From Candidatus Stygibacter frigidus (GTDB lineage: Bacteria; Cloacimonadota; Cloacimonadia; Cloacimonadales; TCS61), in NCBI GenBank assembly GCA_030765325.1, contig JAVCCT010000357.1, positions 1 through 9,412 of the forward strand: 9,412 nucleotides of DNA, given 5' to 3'. Numbering within the stretch: the stretch's first letter is position 1; each line of letters opens with the position of its first letter. Under the pieces are notes generated by a model. It ran no database searches and had not been told where the DNA came from. It saw only the letters and a program-made list of their open reading frames with translations. Shown here one piece after another: positions 5,365-9,412 of the stretch. Position numbers and translations under genes: made by a program.

Positions 5365-7224
5365 ATGAACGATGTATTGAGAACAGCAAAAAACTGCCGG
5401 CATTATGCTATGTGCAAGATAGATTTTTTAGCGACCGGGCTATGCAAATCTGGGGCGGAAAAGCATTATGTGAGTTTTTATCCCCAGGGAAGAATGGATC
5501 TCTATGCTGCCCTGGCAGAGAACAGAATCCCTGTTACTGAAAAATGTGTTGAGATTGCTGATAGTTGCGATCTCTGCGGCAAATGTGATTACCAGTGCTA
5601 TTTTGTTACAGAAATGAAACCAACAACGGTCATGAAGGCTCTGAAGGAGCATGTTAAGCATTATTTGGAGAACGATGGGCAGCCAGTAATTCCTGAAAAA
5701 GATAGCATCCTCATTGAGCTTAAAAAAATAGTGGGTGACTACTGGGCTACCAATGATCGTGCAATTGCCTTAACCTATGCACATGATCCCAGCCCTGTCA
5801 CTACGTTGCGTATGCCCGGTTATGTGATTTTACCGATTTCAACAGCAGAAATTTCGGCTGTGGTTAAATTACTGAATCATCATAAAATCCCTTACGCTGT
5901 GCGGGGAAATGGATCCAGTGTGATGGGTTTTGTTATGAGCGAGGGTGCGGTTATTGATCTTGCCAGAATGAAAAATATCACCTTTGATGAGAAAAACTGG
6001 TTGGTCAAGGTAGAGCCTGGCGTAGCAGCTTTCGATCTTCAGCAAGCAACCGTGAAGCGAGGATTCAGGGTAAATGCAGCGGAACCTTCGGCATTGGTTT
6101 GCGCCAATATCATGTGTTCAGGAATATTCTCATTATTCTCAGCGAGTTACGGCACTGCTGCCGATAATTACATTGATGCTGAATTTGTAGGACATGATGG
6201 GGAGATCTTCCGACTGAGTGATAAATCAGCACCAAACCTCTTTGCCTTCAAGATGGAAGATTCAAACATACCGGGGATTTGCACTGCCGCTTATATTAAG
6301 CTTCATCCTATTGTTTCTGACGAAAACGCCGCATTTGTACCATTTGAATCTCTTGAGCCAGCACTAAGTTTTGCCCGTGAGTGTGCTACTCGGCGCATAG
6401 GAATTGCCATTGGTGTGCTGGGTGGAGAATATATTTCTACATTTCTTTCGCCTACAAAAAAACTGGCAGCAGAGGTAAAGGATACTTTCCGGGAAAAACT
6501 AAAAATTGAACACCTTGTTCTGGTGATCGGGGATAAATATGCCCTCAATTCAATAAAAGAAATGGGCTATAATTATTTCGATGATCGCTTGATTAGGATC
6601 CTTACCCTGGGGCTGCCATCACTTACTGCGGCTAAATGGCTTGATCTGCTGGACGAACTGGCTGACGGGGAACCATTCTCCTACCTCGGACTTAAGCACT
6701 TCTCTGACCTGGCTGAAGTGGCTCTGGCACCTTCAGCAACCCAACTTGTCAAAGACGTTGACCCTGAACTACGCCCTGTTTTTGAAAAACTATACTCACA
6801 ACCGGAAATGACCGACCCCGTATGGCTTAACATGTTTCGGATCGTCAGTGCTCGCATGGGCAGGGAAAAACACGTGGTGCCATTGATTATATACCTCCCG
6901 ATAGATAACGATCTGATAATAGACATAAATAGTGAGTTTAAACGCATTGCCGATAACCACGGATTAAAAAACGATTATGGCTTCATCACACCTCTTGATG
7001 ATGGCAAACGCTGTGTCTTTGAGTATGACTACTACCTGGATCAAATTGATCCAAAACAAAGAGAGAAGATGCAGCACGCACTGATGGAAGCCGGAAAGAT
7101 GATCGAGAACTATTCGGATAAAACCGGTACTGTCACCTGGATCAGATATGTATTTTCTCAAGGATTTAGCAGGAAGGAGAATTTTCTCTACTCCGTAAAA
7201 GAAGTTGATAAATGCCCGAAATAA
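5365..7224 (+). CDS. Fe-S cluster-containing FAD-linked (PCMH-type) oxidoreductase
   Basis: This 619-residue protein has a cysteine-rich N-terminus. C68-x2-C71-G-x-C74-x3-C78 (SCDLCGKCDYQC) is a typical 4Fe-4S ligand set, and C11, C17, C27 and C61 could hold a second cluster. PQGRMDLYAAL (40-50) resembles the segment before Fe-S motifs in GlpC/HdrD-like redox proteins. A PCMH-type FAD domain follows from about 150 to 320, with YVILPIST (153-160) and the diphosphate-binding RGNGSS (180-185), as in glycolate oxidase GlcD and D-lactate dehydrogenases. The C-terminal half is divergent and lacks the usual terminal NPGK-like signature. It probably oxidises a 2-hydroxy acid or related substrate and passes electrons through the cluster(s) to a carrier; this is inferred from the family. 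The ATG at 5365 (AAGAAGG, 5-nt spacing) is preferred to the TTG at 5323. It overlaps the next gene by 13 nt, implying translational coupling. Fusion of Fe-S and FAD modules in this order is less common than the reverse. Confidence 0.8.
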   Translation: MNDVLRTAKNCRHYAMCKIDFLATGLCKSGAEKHYVSFYPQGRMDLYAALAENRIPVTEKCVEIADSCDLCGKCDYQCYFVTEMKPTTVMKALKEHVKHYLENDGQPVIPEKDSILIELKKIVGDYWATNDRAIALTYAHDPSPVTTLRMPGYVILPISTAEISAVVKLLNHHKIPYAVRGNGSSVMGFVMSEGAVIDLARMKNITFDEKNWLVKVEPGVAAFDLQQATVKRGFRVNAAEPSALVCANIMCSGIFSLFSASYGTAADNYIDAEFVGHDGEIFRLSDKSAPNLFAFKMEDSNIPGICTAAYIKLHPIVSDENAAFVPFESLEPALSFARECATRRIGIAIGVLGGEYISTFLSPTKKLAAEVKDTFREKLKIEHLVLVIGDKYALNSIKEMGYNYFDDRLIRILTLGLPSLTAAKWLDLLDELADGEPFSYLGLKHFSDLAEVALAPSATQLVKDVDPELRPVFEKLYSQPEMTDPVWLNMFRIVSARMGREKHVVPLIIYLPIDNDLIIDINSEFKRIADNHGLKNDYGFITPLDDGKRCVFEYDYYLDQIDPKQREKMQHALMEAGKMIENYSDKTGTVTWIRYVFSQGFSRKENFLYSVKEVDKCPK

Positions 7225-8387
7225 AAAATAATGAGATGTATCTGCTTACGGGAGCAACTGGTTTCCTGGGAAGCCATATTATGGCGGAACTTTTATTAAA
7301 GGAAAAGAAAGTTGTCATCACCGGAAGAGCCTCTAAAAATGAATCGCTGAAGCAAAGAATCCAAATATTACTGCATTGGTTTGGGATTGCTCACCTTGAG
7401 GAAATGCTTGAATTTTATGAAACCGATTTTTTAAAAACAAGGCTCGGGCTTGATATAGTTGAATATGATGATTTATGCACTAAGAATTTAACCATAATTC
7501 ATTGTGCGTCAGATACCAGCTTTGCTGAGAAGAATCGGAAAAGGGTGATGAAGTCAAATGTGGATAACCTCACTGAGATCCTGAATTTTGCCCTTAACAG
7601 CAGGACGCCCTGCTTTCATTTTATCAGCACTGCATATGCTGTGGGCACAGATATTGTAGAATCTCCCGAAGTCCCCGTGAATTCTACCCATTTCACTAAT
7701 GTCTATGAAGAAAGTAAGGCATATGCAGAGAATATAGTATCCTTTAGATGCAGGGAGCATGAGATACCCTTTACAATTATACGCCCCTCAATTGTATATG
7801 GAAATTCCATTTCAGGACGATCTCTCAAATTCAATGCCCTCTATTATCCGGTCAGATTTTTGCAGTATATCAAGGATATATATCTTAACGATATAAAAAA
7901 TAATGGTGGGGGAAAATCTACTAAAAACGGCATTTATTTAAATGATAAAGGAGTGCTTCATCTTCCTCTCAGGATATTCATTCCCAATGAGGGCAAAATT
8001 AACCTGATTCCTGTTGATTATTTTACCGCTACATTTTTTTCAATAATAGAGAACCCTGGAAACGAAACATTCTTTCACATAACAAGTAATACACCCAAAA
8101 CTATGGTAAAACTGGCATCATATACGGAACGCTTTCTAAATATTACCGGAATTGAAATTGTCATCGGCGCATCAGACAAAAATGAATTGAGGAATCCGAC
8201 TGAGGAACTTTTTGATCATTTCATCAAAGTTTACAGACCTTATATTTCAGATAAAAGAGTTTTTATCAGACAGAATACTGACCAGGCTACCAATGGTGAT
8301 CTGCCTCCCGATTTTACTTATGAGATTTTCAATAAATGTATGTCGTTTGCCGATTCTGTAGACTGGGGAAAAAATCTTTTTACGTAA
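7212..8387 (+). CDS. NAD(P)-binding thioester/fatty acyl reductase-like protein
   Basis: This 391-residue extended short-chain dehydrogenase resembles the NAD_binding_4 (male sterility) family, which includes fatty acyl-CoA reductases and the terminal thioester reductase domains of carboxylic acid reductases and peptide synthetases. The Rossmann motif TGATGFLG (13-20) is followed by ITGR (36-39), where R39 suggests NADPH preference. IIHCASDTSF follows the fourth strand. The catalytic set is HFISTAYAVG (S139/T140) with Y165-E-E-S-K169. RPSIVYGNSISG matches the substrate-side loop of the family. The C-terminal 100 residues are weakly conserved. The start at 7212 lies within the last 13 nt of the oxidoreductase gene and has no strong Shine-Dalgarno, which fits coupling; Met9 at 7236 is an alternative. 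A stand-alone reductase beside an Fe-S/FAD enzyme suggests acyl-thioester to aldehyde or alcohol conversion, or the reverse, but no carrier protein or ligase is visible. A sugar-nucleotide epimerase is less likely. Confidence 0.75.
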   Translation: MPEIKNNEMYLLTGATGFLGSHIMAELLLKEKKVVITGRASKNESLKQRIQILLHWFGIAHLEEMLEFYETDFLKTRLGLDIVEYDDLCTKNLTIIHCASDTSFAEKNRKRVMKSNVDNLTEILNFALNSRTPCFHFISTAYAVGTDIVESPEVPVNSTHFTNVYEESKAYAENIVSFRCREHEIPFTIIRPSIVYGNSISGRSLKFNALYYPVRFLQYIKDIYLNDIKNNGGGKSTKNGIYLNDKGVLHLPLRIFIPNEGKINLIPVDYFTATFFSIIENPGNETFFHITSNTPKTMVKLASYTERFLNITGIEIVIGASDKNELRNPTEELFDHFIKVYRPYISDKRVFIRQNTDQATNGDLPPDFTYEIFNKCMSFADSVDWGKNLFT

Positions 8388-8468
8388 ATTTCTTCTTACT
8401 TTTTACCCAATCTAAGAACCTCTCAAATAAATTATCACATTATTTCTATCAAGTCTCTGGCATTTCAT

Positions 8469-8504
8469 TTCTCAGTGCTCTCTGTGTCCTCTTTGGTGAA
8501 AAAT
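8469..8504. repeat. 9-bp periodic intergenic repeat (CTCTGTGTCCTCTNTGGTG type)
   Basis: TTCTCAGTG (8469-8477), CTCTCTGTG (8478-8486) and TCCTCTTTG (8487-8495), then GTGAAAAAT, form a 9-base periodic block in the gap between the acyl reductase gene and the last gene. Sequences of the form CTCTGTGTCCTCTGTGGTGAA are, from memory, a recurrent intergenic motif in genomes of diverse anaerobic bacteria, often near GxxExxY-type genes; no such gene is here. The copy is slightly degenerate (CTTTGG for CTGTGG). The remaining parts of 8388-8565 are AT-rich with no gene or clear terminator. Confidence 0.5.
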
Positions 8505-8565
8505 CTTTGTTTATGTTTTCGGTTTAGTCAAATTAGAACTATTAAATCAAATTGAGGGAGTATCA

Positions 8566-9108
8566 TCAGAAATTGTCTTCTTTTTTTTTGATTTTATTAT
8601 ATATATAGATCAAGATGATAATAATAAATAGAGCAATGATAATTAAAACCTCTCCGTATGCTACGTGGTAATCATCATCTTCTTTATCATCTGTGTTAAA
8701 ATCATCAACTATCACAGCGCCTTTGCCCTGAATCCAGGAATCAAGCATTTCTTTGTTAACTCCTAAATCAAACCCGCTTTCCATGTATCTATAACCTGAT
8801 AATTTATACATGCCTTGCTGCTGTTCAGCTCCTTCGCTTGCCAGATTTTTTTCCAGTTTATCCTGCTCCAGCGTGTCAGAATAAATATGAGCCACAATTA
8901 CTTTACCCAGTTTAACCAGATATTCATCACTTACCTCATCCGGAATTATAGCTGCATTTGTGTCAACTTGCTGGATATTGCGTATTTCCTTTAAAATGTC
9001 TACTATGCCTGCTCTATGCTCATTAACTGCCGTATCGGCATAAACCGTTATACTGATAAATACGGCTAAAAAGCATAAAATCACTATTTTACATAAGTGT
9101 TTAGCCAT
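8566..9108 (-). CDS. Exported protein with C-terminal membrane anchor, unknown function
   Basis: This is a 180-residue protein of no firmly recognised family. A signal peptide spans about 1-24, with basic MAKHLCK, a hydrophobic core and VYA before D25. A soluble region of about 120 residues is helical and acidic; LGKVIVAHIYSDTLEQDKLE and GMYKLSGYRYM (about 99-109) recall, from memory, small proteins with a conserved GYRY motif in other anaerobes; that resemblance is tentative. A linker rich in D and E (DDFNTDDKEDDDYH) precedes one transmembrane helix (VLIIIALFIIIILIYIY) and a basic tail KIKKKEDNF. The topology would be a periplasmic or outside-facing domain held by one C-terminal anchor. The ATG at 9108 is chosen because AAGGAG (9120-9115) precedes it by 6 nt and the signal peptide begins there; upstream in-frame codons would only add a non-signal extension. 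It is monocistronic and convergent with the acyl reductase gene. Confidence 0.75.
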   Translation of the reverse strand: MAKHLCKIVILCFLAVFISITVYADTAVNEHRAGIVDILKEIRNIQQVDTNAAIIPDEVSDEYLVKLGKVIVAHIYSDTLEQDKLEKNLASEGAEQQQGMYKLSGYRYMESGFDLGVNKEMLDSWIQGKGAVIVDDFNTDDKEDDDYHVAYGEVLIIIALFIIIILIYIYNKIKKKEDNF

Positions 9109-9142
9109 GAAAATCTCCTTAACATTTTCCCATATACTCATT

Positions 9143-9174
9143 TTTATAAATGACGTCATTGTGAATCTTGTCAA
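9143..9174 (-). promoter_or_regulatory. Putative promoter with palindromic operator in a long spacer
   Basis: On the minus strand a perfect TTGACA (9174-9169) is followed after 20 bp by TATAAA (9148-9143), then the ribosome binding site and ATG of the exported-protein gene. The spacer holds a perfect 12-bp palindrome AATGACGTCATT (9149-9160) next to the -10 box. Spacers of 19-20 bp with an internal dyad are the hallmark of MerR-type promoters, although here the dyad is not centred in the spacer. The regulator is unknown and not encoded in the window. Confidence 0.45.
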
Positions 9175-9256
9175 GGAAGTTGTCACTAAGGCATCCTCCA
9201 GGTTTTTAGACTGTTCAATATATTTTGAGGATTTTCACTGTAGGTGATATTTATTT

Positions 9257-9291
9257 GTAGCCCCAGGTTGGAGCGAAGCGACTATCTGGGG
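9257..9291 (+). repeat. REP-like foldback unit A (GTAG head)
   Basis: GTAG (9257-9260) is followed by a hairpin: CCCCAG (9261-9266) pairs with CTGGGG (9286-9291), continues through a G-T, a T-A and a G-C pair with internal mismatches, and closes on a central GCGAAGC (9273-9279). A GTAG tetranucleotide followed by an imperfect hairpin is the signature of bacterial REP elements, which are mobilised by REP-associated tyrosine transposases of the Y1 (IS200-like) type. No such transposase is in the window. The unit aligns with unit C near the window end, which lies on the opposite strand. Confidence 0.7.
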
Positions 9292-9308
9292 TTTTATAAT
9301 TTATATTC

Positions 9309-9357
9309 ACCCTTCCGTCCCAAACACCGGCTCTGCCGGTGTTTGGGACGGAAGGGT
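9309..9357. repeat. Perfect 23-bp inverted repeat with 3-nt loop
   Basis: Arms 9309-9331 and 9335-9357 are exact reverse complements, separated by TCT. The left arm begins ACCCTTCCGTCCC and ends CACCGGC. The stem is GC-rich in an AT-rich surrounding. It has no GTAG head and is unrelated in sequence to the units on either side. It could act as a strong transcript hairpin; on the plus strand a T-run follows only 7 bases later (9365-9370), so it is at best an atypical terminator. It is more likely a palindromic repeat family member present elsewhere in the genome. Confidence 0.8.
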
Positions 9358-9376
9358 ATCCTTGTTTTTTATATTT

Positions 9377-9412
9377 CCCCTGGGTAGAAACTGCGTTTCA
9401 ACCCAGGGCTAC
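9377..9412 (-). repeat. REP-like foldback unit C (GTAG head, opposite strand)
   Basis: Read on the minus strand the unit begins with GTAG (9412-9409), then CCCTGGGT (9408-9401) pairs with ACCCAGGG (9385-9378). After one mismatch, GAAAC (9399-9395) pairs with GTTTC (9391-9387) around a GCA loop. Head, arm sequence (GTAGCCC...GGTTG in unit A, GTAGCCC...GGTTG in this unit) and length match unit A, so the two are relatives in inverted orientation. The unit ends exactly at the window edge, so more copies may follow. Confidence 0.7.

Noticed and set aside
8336..8527. Small plus-strand open frame overlapping the end of the acyl reductase gene
   Set aside because: It is a frame shadow of that gene followed by the 9-bp periodic motif and AT-rich sequence, with no ribosome binding site.
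9109..9186. N-terminal extension of the exported protein to 206 residues
   Set aside because: The upstream in-frame start lacks a Shine-Dalgarno, would read through the putative promoter and palindrome, and would bury the signal peptide. The ATG at 9108 has AAGGAG at the right distance.
9257..9412. CRISPR array at the right end
   Set aside because: The units differ in sequence and orientation, there are no regularly sized unique spacers, and no cas genes are present.

Overview
The window looks like a chromosomal stretch from an AT-rich, Gram-negative-type anaerobe. Strong AAGGAG ribosome binding sites precede most genes, which argues against Bacteroidota. One gene encodes a cysteine-rich Fe-S/FAD oxidoreductase, two encode secreted or envelope proteins with signal peptides, and there is a DUF4143-type ATPase. 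This combination resembles Candidatus Cloacimonadota or a related candidate phylum. That placement is an inference from gene content and style, not a demonstrated assignment.

Layout. Positions 1-81 probably hold the 3' end of an upstream gene. A regulatory-looking stretch follows, with a 9-bp periodic repeat and a long inverted repeat enclosing a likely promoter, and leads into the DUF4143-type ATPase (280-1401, +). A minus-strand pair comes next, read GNAT acetyltransferase (2319-2032) then nitroreductase (2009-1443, TTG start). An AT-rich divergent region (2320-2703) separates this pair from a plus-strand pair: a TerB-like protein (2704-3081) and a secreted LA_2272-type surface-repeat protein that is split by a +1 frameshift (3094-3562). 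A major facilitator superfamily transporter (5146-3743, -) converges on that pair.

Divergent from the transporter is a translationally coupled two-gene unit. It consists of an Fe-S/FAD (PCMH-type) oxidoreductase (5365-7224) and, overlapping it by 13 nt, a male-sterility/thioester-reductase-like NAD(P)-binding protein (7212-8387). Together they suggest a redox conversion of an acyl or hydroxy-acid substrate, but the substrate cannot be read from the sequence. Last is a small exported, C-terminally membrane-anchored protein of unknown function (9108-8566, -). Its putative promoter has a perfect 12-bp palindrome in the spacer.

The right end (9257-9412) holds three consecutive foldback units. 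Two are related REP-like elements, each with a GTAG head, in inverted orientation. Between them lies a perfect 23-bp inverted repeat with a 3-nt loop. This composite is the most striking non-coding structure in the window. I see no rRNA, tRNA, CRISPR array, complete insertion sequence or recognisable defence system here.
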